Assembly: GCF_000237925.1 (NCBI RefSeq)
Contig: NW_017386139.1
Location: 1-64,000 of the forward strand
Length of the DNA stretch: 64,000 nt
Reading direction: 5' to 3'
Source of the DNA: Schistosoma mansoni
Taxonomy: Eukaryota; Platyhelminthes; Trematoda; Strigeidida; Schistosomatidae
Of the stretch, positions 22,960 to 36,150 are shown one piece after another. Made by a program: the position numbers and the translations under genes. How positions within the stretch are numbered: position 1 is the first letter of the stretch; each line of letters begins with the position of its first letter. The notes below the pieces were generated by a model, which was not told the origin of the DNA, made no database searches, and was given only the letters and a program-made list of their open reading frames with translations.

Positions 22960-25560
22960 AAACACTTCTTGATCTTTCTCGTTTCTGTTTCCCTTCAGGA
23001 TTCCAAGTTAGGGCTTGCTTCGTGATGCAGTTTGATAATTTCCCTAATGTGTCTCCTACTCACTTACAATTTTTTTCCTAATTTCCTTTCTGGTTGGAAG
23101 GTGATTTGTTCTCTTCCACAGCAGGTTGTTAATGATGGTATCTGGTCAACAGATCTTGAATGTCTTACGTAGACAAATGTTTATAAATGCCTGTACTTTT
23201 TTGATGATGGTTGTGGTAGTTCTGAAAGTTTCAGCTCCGCACAATAGGAATATCTTGACATTCGTATTGAAAATTCGTAATTTGATATTGGTTAACAGTT
23301 GTTTTGAGTTCCGGTTGTTCTTCAACTATAGGAATGCTGTCCTTGCTTTACCAATCCTTGCATTTACGTCTGCATCAGATCTCCCCTGTTTATCGATGGT
23401 GCTGACCAGCTAAGTGAAAGTTTTTACCTCTTCCAGAGTTCCTTCATCAAGTGTGATTGGGTTGATGTTCTCTGTGTTGTGTTTGAGGATCTTGCTTTTT
23501 GCTTCGTATTTGTTGAGGCTTACTGATGCAGAGGCTGTTGCTACATTAGTTGTCTTTGTCTATATTTGCTCGCGTGTACGGGATAGGAGGTGTCTTCTTG
23601 TTCTTCCTTTGCTGATTTATTCTCTAGGATTTCAGTAGAAATTCATTCCTCATGATGATGATTGTTGCGGTCCACGATCTCCTGACACGTTGAAGTTAGT
23701 ACTTCTTTGATCCCTTCCCCATTGTCCTCCTTAGTAGTTTCTTCTTCTTTCAGTAGATCTTGTAAGAATTGGAACCTGTTGATAAGAGCTATCATGAATT
23801 TGTCAAGTTTGTCAGTATTTCGAAGGAAGTCTGTATCGGACCTTTGTACTTCTATTTCCCCAGTTGTTCAGTGCTTCTTTTACTTCAGTTTCATCTTGGC
23901 TACAACCAGGTGATGATGTGAAGCCGTGTCAGCTCATCTCCTGGTTCTCATCTCTTCCATTGACCTGAATCTCCTAGTGATGCAGATATGATCGATCTGG
24001 TTCTCTGTAATGTGGTGTGGTCCAGTGAGACCCATGCAGTGAATTTGTATGCGTCTGCGTGAGAATACATTGACACCTACAACCATTCTGTAGAAGGCAT
24101 ATGAATTTGCAAATAGCTTTCCATTCTCGTTCGTTTCTCCCAGTCAGTTCAGTTCGTCTCATGATATCTTCATATCCGGTGTTGTCCATTCCGACTTTGG
24201 CGTTCAAGTCTTCCATTAGGATGTCCACGTCCTACCCTGTGCACTTCTCTACGATCGGCTGCAGCCTCTCACAAAACTCATCTTTATCGTCTTTATTGTT
24301 GTGGTTGATGGGTACACAACACTGGATGACATTTAATATGACCCCTTCCTCCTTTGTCTTGAGATTCACATCCTATAAATGCTTTCCATGCAACTTTGCA
24401 CAACATCAGAGCAACTCCTTAAGTGTGTGAAGCATTTCTCTCTTCATGATCAGAGCACAACAGCATCTCTCCCAAATCCATGCTTTTCAGTCGAGTCTGA
24501 GTCCAATGGGTTTCACTGATTCCGAGCACCGTCAACTTGTATCTTCTCATTTCCAAAGTCATTTGATTGATCTTTCCGGTTGCCCACACTGCGCGAACAT
24601 TCCATGAACCTATATTAATTGTTGTTCTGGTTGTTAGAGAGGTCATCGACCTCGTGACTTTGGAAGAACCTTGACTTTCATCATGAGTCATCATAATTTT
24701 TCTGAAAGGAGATCCTTGAACTGGAAGAGCAGAATTTAAATGGTTTAATTTGTTTATTCTGGTCAGTGTTTTTAGCGAGGTTGTTTTCAACGGGATAGAG
24801 ATGCTGACCCCATGCCCAACCCTCCTCCTTTGTGTGGGTTTGAGATCGGCAGTACCCTCAGAAGAGCTACAGGCGAATTAAGAGCCTTCTGGAACTAGAT
24901 TCCGTTTTTTAGGGGCTCACAATCCCATCGCGTGGATGTGATTTTATTGTGTTCTCAGCAACGCATGTCTCTACATGCAAATAGGTATCGCGAGCAAGAA
25001 TAATTAAAGAAGCTTTTGAATGTTACTTGAGCTCGATGGTTATAATTTATATGCATACTAGTTAACACACGAACTTTCAACCGGGTGTAACTTGTCCTAA
25101 GTGCAGGTGTGCATACCGTGTGAACAGATATAAGTTACATGCACATGGGTAACACAGATTTTACCCCATGCATCTCATTACATACACATAGATATAGTCA
25201 CCCACCTGGGGAGGTAGATGTCCTTCGCTCCCAAAGAAAACGTATTTGCAACACCAGACTCTCTCTTACACATTACGTGCACATCATTCAGCCCATGGCT
25301 ATCGCCTCAGTACTTCCTGACATATATGTAAAAGACTTTCTCAGGGGAGCTTGATGGTCGCCTCTCCTTAGTATTTGCTACCACCTCTTTTTATTGTCTT
25401 TGACCTGGTAAATGTGCCGCTGACTTTATCAAACATAAGGCGGAAATTTTCGCAGCTCAACTTTTCCTTTTGTACGATACCTCATGCATACCCTTTGCAT
25501 ATACCTATGTACTTGAACTACATAGATCCTAGAACTTCTGTGATTTTTATACATAAGCAT
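22960..25560 (-). mobile_element. SR2-like (RTE clade) LINE, copy 1, internally deleted
   Basis: Minus-strand non-LTR element. 5' leader-like GC-rich sequence spans 24840 to ~25560. The APE endonuclease start is at ~24790-24430 (INIGSWNVRAVW, LTVLGISETHWTQ) and continues to ~23975 (DLNAKVGMDNTGYEDIM). The linker is at 23575-23926 (KHWTTGEIEVQRS). It then jumps at ~23575 straight to the RT C-terminus (SDADVNARIGKA, IWNSKQLL-like, RIFNTNVKT; 22960-23560), so the catalytic RT palm with the YADD box is missing. The extreme 3' end and tail are also absent. Endonuclease frames are broken by frameshifts near 24228-24419. It cannot move on its own. Confidence 0.85.
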
Positions 25561-27430
25561 ATACATTAGGTAGTCCTAGCTGTTATGTAAGCCTCAAGTA
25601 TGGAACCAAGGTTGATCAGGTACAACAGAGTGGATGATCGGTTCGATCTCTGCAACCAACCAAATCGGCTAGCAGGGTTTTCCTCACTATTCAGCAACTT
25701 CAAGGGGAAACCTTAGGTCGGAATTTGCTTCACATGAATATTTTCTTTGAGATGCAGTATGCCACAAACTGATGTTAGCTGGCGAATAATCTAAAACTGT
25801 GTTGAACTTAAAAGTAGGGGCCTCTTCGTTATAGATTATCCAGTCATGCACCTACACCATACCATATGAAATCAAACCCAAAATTTGTAGCCCTAATGGA
25901 AATGCCTCTAGAAAATAAGTGTGTAGTCTATTGGTTTATATTTAATTATCTTATCCTGGCAAATGAGATTTTTGAACGGTTGACACAACATATATATTCC
26001 TTCAAAATATGGTGACATCATGTTATTATGCAAGATAAAATTTCAAGGAAGTTACTGCTAGCAAGAACGTTAAAGAAAAAATGGATAATAGAAGAAATAC
26101 TGCTGCACAAAATCGCATTTGATTCTTTTAGTTCATTTTTATATTAAACTTGCTTTGTTAAAATGAAGATGAGGCATTTGAATGGTACTAATTTCTCTTG
26201 AAGCGAGCTTTTAAAATAATGCAATGAAGGATAAAAAATATTTTCAATATATTTTTATGGAACCTTGAAAAGCATACATTCACGACTGGTATCTAAAGTA
26301 GCTGGTTTCTTCAAACCGAATCGGTTGAGATAACACGTAAGCGAAATAGTAGTATATAGACCACTTGCTTTTGTTTGGCTTGATCAAAATTATGATGAGA
26401 TCTTTTCTATGCATGATAGTTGGAGATAGGTTTGAAATCAGAATAATTTTTCCTAGCAGATTTATTTTCAAAGCTGTTGTTAAGTTTCAACTGATGAGTT
26501 GTAGAATATTTTCTTAGGGAGATTCTGTTGGTTACTTCGTTTGTCTCTACATATTTTATATCATACATTTTCTGTAGTTATTAATCATCCAAGCTTGAAG
26601 TTTACTTTTGAAAATATCTCAAGCCAGCATTATTTTGTTAAGCTCAATGCTGATACTTATTGATCCCACTTATTTATATGAATCCATTGCTTTTCTAAAC
26701 TCTCTCAAAGCAGTAAGTTAAAACAGTTTTCATTTTCTAGTTTAATTTACCATCTAACTATACCATTGCAATACTTCATAAATCCTTGGTGATTCAAGGT
26801 AATTACTGAAATAATTTCGGATCAGTTACACAGACAAGGCCCTTTCGGGATTCCCAACATCGACTGCACTCTGTTTTTCTCTGGTATGCAATAAAGGATG
26901 TAATGAAAAACTGTACAGATAAGAACGAAAATCTCGCCTGTTCAAAACATCAGTGTATGTAACAGATTTTCAATTGTAACACCTAATTTATTTGTAGTTA
27001 TCAAAATATAAGAGTAAAAATAATATACGAAAAAGTATTTCACCTAAATCACCTGTATTTTCTGTAAACCCATCTGATTGGTTAAAAGGGTACTTAGAAA
27101 ATATATAGAAACATAAACCATCAGATGATTTAAATCCAATGAATAAATGAAGAATGTTTACAAATTTATCTGAGTGATTATTAGGCTTTTCAGGTTTCAT
27201 ACACACATACAAGAGTAAACTAATATTTAAGTAGTCATCAGACTTAATTTAGCAAAAAAGACATTTCGGAGCACACATACTTGAAAATATTTGATAAAGT
27301 CGTATCTTCTCATGTAAGTAGTATCTTATTGAAGAAATCACATATTAGTTTTGATTAATGACCACTTATTCACTGAGTTTCTTAAAATAAATGATTTTTA
27401 CTCTTTAGAACTTACAATATGTAGTCGGGT
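25561..27430. other. No supported gene
   Basis: AT-rich spacer. The 25570-25770 stretch is somewhat GC-richer and may belong to the LINE leader or other repeat debris. Confidence 0.45.
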
Positions 27431-27645
27431 TGGATGTTGGCTAGAAGTGGTATATCCAGCTAATGAGTCCATAATAAGACAAGACGTACGTCCTGGATTC
27501 CACTGCTAGCCATTATCCATCTCTGCTTATAATGCTTGTTACTGAAGGCAACATCAAGGCAATCCGCACAGGATACACACATGCCCATAAGTGACTGATC
27601 AACTGCAGTCCTAAACATCGATAATAGGATTCTAAACCAATACAA
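27431..27645 (+). mobile_element. Sm-alpha-type SINE, decayed, 5'-truncated
   Basis: It lacks the tRNA-like head and begins at the hammerhead region, continuing through the family tail (AGGCAATCCGCACAGGATAC ... CAGTCCTAAACATCGAT). The hammerhead is damaged: CTGANGA reads CTAATGA (27459-27465, G5 changed to A) and the stem II/GAAA region reads GACAAGAC instead of GACGAAAC. The GTC cleavage triplet is intact. Predicted inactive. Confidence 0.8.
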
Positions 27646-28538
27646 AAATGAATTATAGTATGTAGTTATTTATTAATAAAAAAAGAGTTTTTAATGTATT
27701 CTGTTTTTGAACAGCATGTTCATAAAGTTTGTTATGTCTTCAAGAATTATCAAGCGAAACCTGAAATTATAAGTAAGATATGTCATTCCTCTTTACATGG
27801 TTCACTCTGTACAGTGAGTGGCAGAACATATTAGCCTTTATATAATCGGTATCGTTAATCTTTTTCGAAGTATGTTCCGAGTTTGTTAATTTTTATAAAA
27901 CAGTAGTTCGGAAACTAACAAGTGCCTGATGTCATGAAACCATCTGCAACTCCTAGGGTACCTCATATTATATCAATCCATATTATGTTCATTGATGAAT
28001 GAACCAATAATTTTTGAAGAACAACTCCCGTTTAAACAGAACATTCAAGTATTTTACAGTTACCTTGAGACAACATTTCAAGATCGTTGCTGGAACAAGT
28101 ACCTGATAAAGCGTGTAATATTGACACTCAAGTTCAAATCGGAAATTGTGATCACTTAAATCTGGAAGGGTAGTGACGATATAATTTACTGACTTCGATT
28201 ATGTAAATGATTGTCCACGTGCATCGGTGAGGAGTCTAAAACGATTAGAAAACGACTATTCATTGTATTTTCGTTTTCAGTGGTTCTTGAAATAATGTCA
28301 GACAATTATGAAAAATACTTTCTAGTTATTTTAATGGAATTTGTTTAGATAGCCTTATACTGCTGATAAAGGTCATGTTGCTAGGGGATAAATATAAATC
28401 AAAAGATCTGAAATTTTCGAATACAGAATATATATGTATACATGAAAATAAATTTGTTAAGTAAAATACATGTATGACAATGTTTTAATATTCCTTGAAA
28501 GAAATTCAGAGGTTACTTTAGAATAGGTATAATGTAAG
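27646..28538. other. No supported gene
   Basis: AT-rich spacer with nothing I can assign. Confidence 0.45.
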
Positions 28539-28679
28539 TTGAGTGAGGAAAACGATGATGATCTGTCAAAGTGTATCAACAACCCCGAGGAACCGTATGA
28601 CTCTCTCAATATTCAAACACAAGACACTACTTCAGAGACAAGAACACTTACCTGTTCATACAGACAGTATTATATATAA
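28539..28679 (+). CDS. Candidate terminal exon, acidic C-terminus
   Basis: After an AG at 28537-28538 the frame LSEENDDDLSKCINNPEEPY... is open for 46 codons to a TAA at 28677-28679. It is hydrophilic and acidic, unlike the Phe/Ile/Leu-rich chance frames elsewhere here. The acceptor (ATGTAAG) is weak and no poly(A) signal follows closely. The opposite strand carries a consensus-like donor (CAG|GTAAGT) near 28648-28655, so the tract could instead be transcribed the other way. No family recognised. Confidence 0.3.
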   Translation: MSEENDDDLSKCINNPEEPYDSLNIQTQDTTSETRTLTCSYRQYYI

Positions 28680-30012
28680 ACAAAATTACTACGAGAAATC
28701 AGTTTTCAATATAGTTGTTCTGATGTATTCCATATTTATTTGTATGACTATGCACTTCATTGTACTAAACTAAAAATCCTAATCTATCTCCTGGGAATAT
28801 TTTCGTCCATGTGAAATATTAGTTGTTATATTTAATAGTATAGTAAATGTTATATCATTGGAAGTTATCGAGGTATTTTTAATTAAACAAGTGTGTCCTT
28901 TATGAGTGAAAAATCTTTACATTTACCATAAGGGTGTATTTAGTAGAAAATTCGATAAAAGTGATTGAATTGATTCTGTAAATCATGATGTGAGTGTTCA
29001 TTGAGCATTACTTCAAAGTAGCCGATGAAATCATGATCCACGTTACAATTTAGAGTTACAGCATGTATTTTATCGAATAGTATATTTCTCTCCGAAATAC
29101 TATGATACGTTTTTCTCGTATGTTTACAAAATATTGTTCAGATATATGTTAATTCGTCATTTCAAAATACCACGACTATAAGATCTTTGGAAATGGTGGA
29201 ACCCTAGCAGTGTTTTTCGCTATAATCTAGGACTCCTTGAAAATGATAAACCAAGACCCAGAAAAATTAAGTCAAAATCCTTCGGACTTATTAGAATGAA
29301 CAGTAACATTCAGCCAGTTAGCCAGCATCGAGTATTCCACATGTTCCATTAGTTCATAATTGAGCCTAATGATCAACCTGTGTCGTGGATGGATAACTGG
29401 CATACTCTTGTTTCCACTGATTTCACAATTCATAGTTTCCCAATAAGTCATCAATAAAATAATCTTGAAGGTATTCACTAACGATTACAAGATCATTTCT
29501 GAAAGTTATTCGATTTAGTTGAGATTTCGTATGAGTTGAAGGTAATTTAAACCACAAATTGATAGTCTTGGTTGCATTTTATGGGAAAGCTTAAATTAAG
29601 ATGAAACGACCGTTTCAGTGTACAATTTTGTTGTTAGAACTTTTATCTTGAAGTAAGATTTTCACCAACCTTATACTTTCAATTTAAAAAACCTAAAAGG
29701 TATGATTTATCGAAGTGATAAACACTTATTTGATTGAACTGATTCACATAGCTGGTTTTGTAAAAAAATTTTTATAATTAACGTGCTTAATAAAATTAAG
29801 TCTTTTCGTCACTATTATTCATTATATTATCTAGCAAGCGCTTAATTCTAACTAAATTTACACACGAATTTACGGTCATGAGAATTATTACCTAGGTCAC
29901 TTACTTATTCGTTCACTTCCTACCGTTTTTTTACTCAATAAACACTGGTTTTTAATTGATTCTTTCTATCTTCAGTTTAGAAAACACTTCCCATTATATT
30001 CACTTAGTATTA
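28680..30012. other. No supported gene
   Basis: AT-rich spacer. A minus-strand open frame at 29272-29478 has no splice or domain support. Confidence 0.45.
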
Positions 30013-30135
30013 CTTGTTTGAATCTTCCCATTGATGTTTAGGACTGCAACTGGTACATCCAGCTGTTGAGTCCCAAATAGGACGAAATGCGCGTCCTAGA
30101 TTCCACTGCTAGCCACTATCCATCTTTGCTTACAA
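30013..30135 (+). mobile_element. Sm-alpha fragments fused head-on
   Basis: 30013-30053 is the reverse complement of the Sm-alpha tail (compare 50-95). It is joined directly to a forward hammerhead segment at 30051-30135 (GGTACATCCAGCTG...). The hammerhead reads CTGTTGA in place of CTGANGA (A6 changed to T) but keeps GAAA and GCGCGTC, so it is probably inactive. The fusion point shares the bases GGT, which suggests template switching or an inversion. Confidence 0.75.
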
Positions 30136-30216
30136 TTTCCCATTATAGTTATGAAATATTCAACATAAGCACTTTTAATAATCATCAGTCGTATTAATAA
30201 GTCACTTGTTGAATAA

Positions 30217-30282
30217 TTACTTGCTTACGCCTGTTACCCCATGGGGGAGGAGTATAGGCCATCCACAAGCATTCTTCATCGA
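30217..30282 (-). mobile_element. SR2-like LINE, extreme 3' end only
   Basis: A ~65 bp minus-strand fragment matching the 3' terminus of the LINE at 37390-37460 (plus strand ACTTGCTTACGCCTGTTACCC, then GGAGTATAGGCC). It ends in the same AAGCAAGT-type tail. It is a heavily 5'-truncated insertion. Confidence 0.55.
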
Positions 30283-32322
30283 ACTCAGACTGAACATCAA
30301 CTCATTATTGTTGAGCAATGCAAGAATAATAATAAACCTTTTCTCTTAAATGGAATCAAATAACTGTCTTACATAATTCAATAATTAAGTATTGTTGTAT
30401 TATCAGAGTTGAATTGAGGATTGAGAAGTTATCATTATTTTTAAAAAATGTCTCCAAAGTATACTGATGAGCCCCTTTAGTTATAAAACTTCATAGTCTG
30501 ACATTTCTATCCAGCTGGATTAATTTTTGAAGTGTCAACTTTCCGTTAAATGATATTGTTTACTTTGATTTCAGAGAAAATTTTTAATTTATTATTATTT
30601 AACAAACGATCTTCAACGTGAATATATGATACAATCAAGATGTTCAAATGAAGAAATTTAGTCTTTATTAATATTCATTATTACAAGTTAAACCAGATGT
30701 AGAGTATTTAATCTACCTTAGGTAAATGTTACTAACGTACTCTGTAACGATTTTAAACGGCTGAGTTTTGTATCTCGACTAAAACAGCCTCTAATTAAAA
30801 ATGTTTGCTAATAAGAATTTATTCATGTCGTAGTAACGAAATGCAAAACTAAACAACTTTAATCACAGTTCGTTTTATGGGCATTGCATAAAAAATTTGC
30901 AAAACTATTGGCTTTTAACGTTGATTATAAATTAATTTGATAATAGTCATTAAAAGACATGATTATCTATACAAGCTAATAGAATTTATGAAACTATGAC
31001 TATTCTGTATGCAATTTAAAACGGTAAGGTGTAGTCGTACAGTCATTGGTTATTGTACATCCATGTCAGTTACGAACTATCGAAGTCACCTTCTTTAAAC
31101 CTTGTCCTATGTGATCGATTAACCTTTATCTAGAGAAAGAATATAGTCTCAACAATCCAAATATTTTTGTTTCTATTTTTAACAATGGAAAAAGCCTTAT
31201 TTGACTAGTCGTGTAGAACGAAATCCACGTTCTCCGCCCTGTTAACTCGAAAAATTCATAAAAATAACCATTTGAGACATCTCTTTTCGTTTATCTATTT
31301 TTGAATTCAGGGATACTTTATTATAGTCCTTAAAACTTAATAAGTTTACTTTAAAATTTGTTGATGGAAATTCGCCTACTTCAGTGCTTATTTTTCAGAA
31401 AAAATTAGAACAGATGAGACAGGAGAATTTTTTCAAACTTGCAATTAAAGTTTCAATTGACTAAACTGTCAAATATTGAAAGGATTATTTTAAAAGAATA
31501 ACTCAAATGAATTATTTTTTCTAAATATTTAAACCAATCATTTGTTTTGAAAATAAATCAGTGTTTAACTTCGAAGTAGACAGGGTGTTATACCTCCAGC
31601 TATATTGTAGGTTTTAGTTATGACAAGAAGAAGACGTTCACTATCACGAAAGGCAAATAATGATAAGTTGAATGTATAGTAATCTGTCGTACGTTCTTAG
31701 TAATCACTACCATGATTTCTAGAGAACATTTGCACACTGTGTAAAACAATATATAATCGTGAAAGTAATTTTTCGGAAGCTGTTGTATTCCATTGATTAT
31801 TTTAATCTCTTTTTTACAGGCCCAACGTACAAGGATTATGTGAATATCTAAATGATATATATATTTCCCAAATCGAAAGTTTAGTTACAATCAGACTGAT
31901 AATATTGTGTTAATTACAGTTCATATTCTAGAGGTCCAGGAAGTATGTGTAGCTATATTATCTAGCACTAATTGGATGTAATAAATGCCTTGTGTACTTT
32001 GCTTGCGCGTAGTGATACTCCTTTTGTTGCTTACAAACAAATATTACGTTTATATAAAAATAAAACTAGATGGATTTTACCGCATGTAGGACAGGTAAAA
32101 TGTGCGGCAATTTATGTTTCAGATCATTCTCTTTGATAATTTATTCAAATAAATATTTAAAACGGATGGTATTAGAAATTATTTAGTTTAGAGATATTTT
32201 TCATCCTGGTCTGTTATTCTTCAGAAAATTATTTCAACCAGCTAGCAGCAGGCAGTTGATGAATTACATTTTTTGATATTTCACTTGTGAATAATCATAA
32301 TTTTGTGTATCATCAAAACCAG
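30283..32322. other. No supported gene
   Basis: AT-rich DNA. I found no exon or repeat I can support. Confidence 0.45.
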
Positions 32323-32443
32323 GACCCGTATGTATCGCACCCGTCACGAAACATTTAAATGGCTGAATCTCAGCCTAAGTGAACTTCGTGTTACTTTTAA
32401 ACAACTTGTTGAGTTTTGTTCTTTCCAATACTTCAGAACAAAG
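32323..32443 (+). CDS. Candidate internal exon, unknown gene
   Basis: A 121 nt open stretch between an acceptor-like AAAACCAG (ending 32322) and a donor AAG|GTAGCA (32443/32444). The peptide (TRMYRTRHETFKWLNLSLSE, then ELRVTFKQLVEF) looks protein-like, with a plausible amphipathic helix. It leaves in phase 0. The upstream pyrimidine tract is weak and no partner exon matches with certainty, though the gene model starting at 33633 lies downstream on the same strand. Confidence 0.3.
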
Positions 32444-33632
32444 GTAGCATGTTTGAAAAATTACACATATCAAAAATTTTCATTAAATTAATTAACGTTG
32501 ACAGCTTTGAATAGAAATTGGTTCATCTAATCCTTAAAATGTTTATAAGTCTGTTGGGAAAAAAGTATCTAACTACCGACAGATACTGGCAAACTCAAAA
32601 CACTAGAACACAGCTGACTGGGAACTGTTGAACTGTGTAGATATAATACGAAGGGCTATTCTGTAATAACTGATTTCTTTTCATTAGTTTTGTATTTATT
32701 CGATTAGAATTTAATTAATGCACATTTGTTTACTGGTTCCCACTTTCTGAAACAACTACTTCAAACAAAAATACATTTCTATGTAGTCAATAATCGAATT
32801 GAAAGACGACTTTAATAAAACAAACTTCAACATTTTTGTTGTATTTGTACGGAAGTTGAATTTCTCTCGAATAATCTTTTTCAAAGCATCATTAAAAAAA
32901 ACTTATTTTTATGAATTTTTATTTTTCAATCTTAAAGGAATAGTAAAATGAAATTGAAATGATAAATGAATAGAATGCTTAGCATCATAACATAAGTTTG
33001 GGGTGATATATAAAAAATCTGATTGCTTAACGAAAAAATTAAAACAAGTTCCCAAAGGCAAACCTACAGTCCACAATACCGAGCTTGATCTAGATAGAAA
33101 TGAGTAGGCGTATTTTATTTATGGAATCAAATAAATAAAAAGATCAAGTTCTTTTCCTCTTTAAGTAGTAATTTTACGACTCATTTTATATCAAAGAATA
33201 TTTGAAAATGATTTATTCATTCTGGCAAATGAGCATTATATTTTCAGAAATTCACATCAAAGTTGTAAATTGCTTTCAGATATAGGTAATGGACCACTAC
33301 TAGATGTTTAAGATATCCTTCTTGAGGATAGTCACTTTTGAAAAATGATTATGGATCGAAAATGAATCAAAACCTATAAATATTTACCAGGATTGTTTGT
33401 ATTTATGAAACAGATAGATATTTTCTATAATATGATCAAACGTTGGTCATAACATTTTCATAACATTCATTATACTTGGGGGTTACTCCCTAGATTCAGT
33501 TACAAGATTTAATTGTTTTCAGCTCATGTTGTCCACATAATTCACTTTAGAATCTCAGTTGTATTGTGCTGTTCTTGCTTAAGCTTAATTTAGTGATAAT
33601 CCGAAATCTCTACCTTTTTCTTCTGTATTCGT

Positions 33633-35612
33633 ATGTCAGAGACTATCAACTTTGAAGCAGAAAATAACTACTTGCATGTATCTAATTCATATGAAGAAGA
33701 GGAAAGTGAAACATTGAAGGTGCATAAATTAAATTGGAGTTAACAACCAGTTGTATTGCATCTATAATCCGATAAAGCAATAATGATAAACCAACTGAGT
33801 TTATTTTTATTTGAATCATATAATTCCGTATGATTCTTAACGCTATTCATTATTGTAAGACAGATCTTTTTTTATTAAAGTAAAAGCTTTCTAATTACAA
33901 ATATTTAACAGAGTGTTGTTATGCAATATATAAGCCAAAAAACAGCAAATAAGAGTTTTAAAGGTACCATGACACCATTAGATCCTACTAAACTCCATTG
34001 GAACCACAGGAGAATACTGCTTATCTCTAGTTATGGACTAGGTGCTAGTGAATACCTAAGGACTCACACATACAATCACGGTGAGGATTATAATTTGAAA
34101 TCCACTGAGTAGAAAGTAATAATAACAATCAATTTGTTGTATATTGTGGCTATCAGTGAGTAAGATTGGTGAGTTACTTTTTTCATTTCGATAGTGGTGA
34201 TTTATTTGAAATTGAAGATGTAAAATCTGAGCCTTGAATTCAGTCTAATTCGGGTTCATCAGTTCCTTTTGAGAAAGAACTCTTATCTAGGAGGAAAGTA
34301 ATATCAAATTTTCCCTGATTTTTGATAGCTCACCAGCTGATTTCCGTTCACAACGAACATCGTATTACTATGCTAACTAACCTTTACAAACTGACCAACT
34401 AAATAACGTTTATCTTAAAGTAAAATAAATATGCAAAATAAAAATAAGAAACCAAGCCAAGTGAAAGCCAACATTTTATGTCACTGGTGATTTAGTAGAT
34501 CGTTTCATAAGTGTGAATAACCTTTATTTGATGAAATAGGTGAACTAACCCTTAAAACAAGTTTGAAAATACTAAACAATAAAGAATTTTGCCCAACTTT
34601 TCTCCATGCTTTATTTCAGTCGTCTGTTAATATTTATATACTGTTAGATATTCTTCAGAGTTCCAAATCCTTTTTTTCATTTTTTTTCATATAGTCCGGG
34701 AAACAAAATGCGATCATAGAAACAGTGCTATTCATCAACTGTTTAACTTAATTTGTACATTTATTTTTTACAAGAAATCATCTCATTAAAGTTATTTTGA
34801 TATAGAAATAATTTAAGGCGACTTGATCACATTTCATTCATTACTATGTTCTACCAATCCTACCCAACCAGTCGATTATCATTATGGAGAAAAATTTCTT
34901 TATTTTTGCCACATTTGAATGTTCACTCATTGTAGTTCATCTAAAAGTTGTTTCTGTTTTAAATGTGAAACTCAAAATGTTTATGAACTATGTAAACTGA
35001 ATATTCCAGTCCCTGTGACATATGATAACAAAGTTGTTATTAAACAGAAATAACAGACAGAAATTGAATAAGTTCCCTTTAGTAACGCTATAATTATATA
35101 ATATTGTGGAATATACTAAAGAATAAGGACAGCTACAAATGGTTATTTTGAAACTGTTCCAGTAAGAGTCAGTATTGATCAACCAGTAACAAAATATCGT
35201 TTCTTTTTAGTTAGTGTGTTTTATTTGCATCCACCTTTTTCTTTATACTAAAATGTATCTTTTAGAAGATGGCTTCATTAATGAAAAGCAATAATGAAGA
35301 AAAACCCAGTTATTGACCACCAGTTCATGTAACAAATGACATTAAGTTATTTCATGTCTAAGTGGTGATTTTTTAATGCCAAAAGATAAGGAAATGACTT
35401 ATCAATTCCCAGCTCTACTCATTTTGCTTCGGTACTATGTAGATTTGCTCTGCTGGCATATTCCTATAGAGGGATTATCAAATGGAAACATATTTCGTAT
35501 ACCACTGTCTTTCCAAATACAGTTTCTAACCAACACTATCTTTCTAATGATTGGAAGTAAGCTTTTAGTAAATTCCATCAAAACGAACGATCACGATTAT
35601 ATCAAGATATAA

Positions 35613-35663
<51 letters not shown>

Positions 35664-36150
35664 TTAGAAATACATAAATTCAAATGTTTACGGATTTTTA
35701 CACAGCTTTTAAATCTTTTATAATTCATCATTGACTTTTCAATTCAAAATAGGATATTAACTGATACAGAGACCTATTCATATCAGTCCAAATCGGTTTC
35801 TCTCGGGATTCCTAATGAAAATGTAGTTAGTCCATTTGATGATTTTTGATAAATTTTACATTGTTTGAGGATGCACACATTAACAGACCAACAAAATCGC
35901 TCAACGAGAAAACGTTTGAGTCACGATATTGAAATTTGTTCAAATATCTGTATGTCACTGATGCATCACTGATTGCATAATTTACCCGGGAGTTATTATT
36001 AAATAGGTCACTAGTAATTGATTTATTCTTATAATAGGATTTTTACCTTCAGATTCATATGTTGTCATTCCTATCCCAATAAAGCACAGTAGACCTTTTG
36101 TCGGTGAAGCAAAATGCATTCAGTCCAATAAATATATCATTACTAGCTAG
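33633..36150 (+). CDS. Four-exon gene model, ~165 aa, unknown function
   Basis: Exons 33633-33719, 33912-34080, 35413-35556 and 36053-36150 join in consistent phase (0, 1, 1) to one open frame of 165 codons plus stop. Splice sites are AAG|GTGCAT (weak), TTTAACAG|, ACG|GTGAGG, ATTCCCAG|, GAA|GTAAGC and TTACCTTCAG|. The N-terminus is acidic (MSETINFEAENNYLHVS, then EEEESE). The middle has TMTPLDPTKLHWNHRR. Exon 3 is hydrophobic (ALLILLRYYVDLLCW, later FLTNTIFLMIG) and could hold one or two membrane-associated helices. No known domain was recognised. Exon 3 is the strongest part; the first intron's donor and the last exon are the least certain. Confidence 0.5.
35614..35661. repeat. (TA)n microsatellite, ~24 units
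   Basis: A perfect TA run inside the last intron of the four-exon gene model. Confidence 0.95.

Noticed and set aside
24101-24430. Plus-strand 109-codon frames here and at 38010-38339
   Set aside because: They are antisense shadows of the LINE endonuclease and are identical only because the LINE block is duplicated.
26988-27212. Minus-strand 74-codon frame with protein-like look
   Set aside because: No clear acceptor or partner exon; not enough to call.
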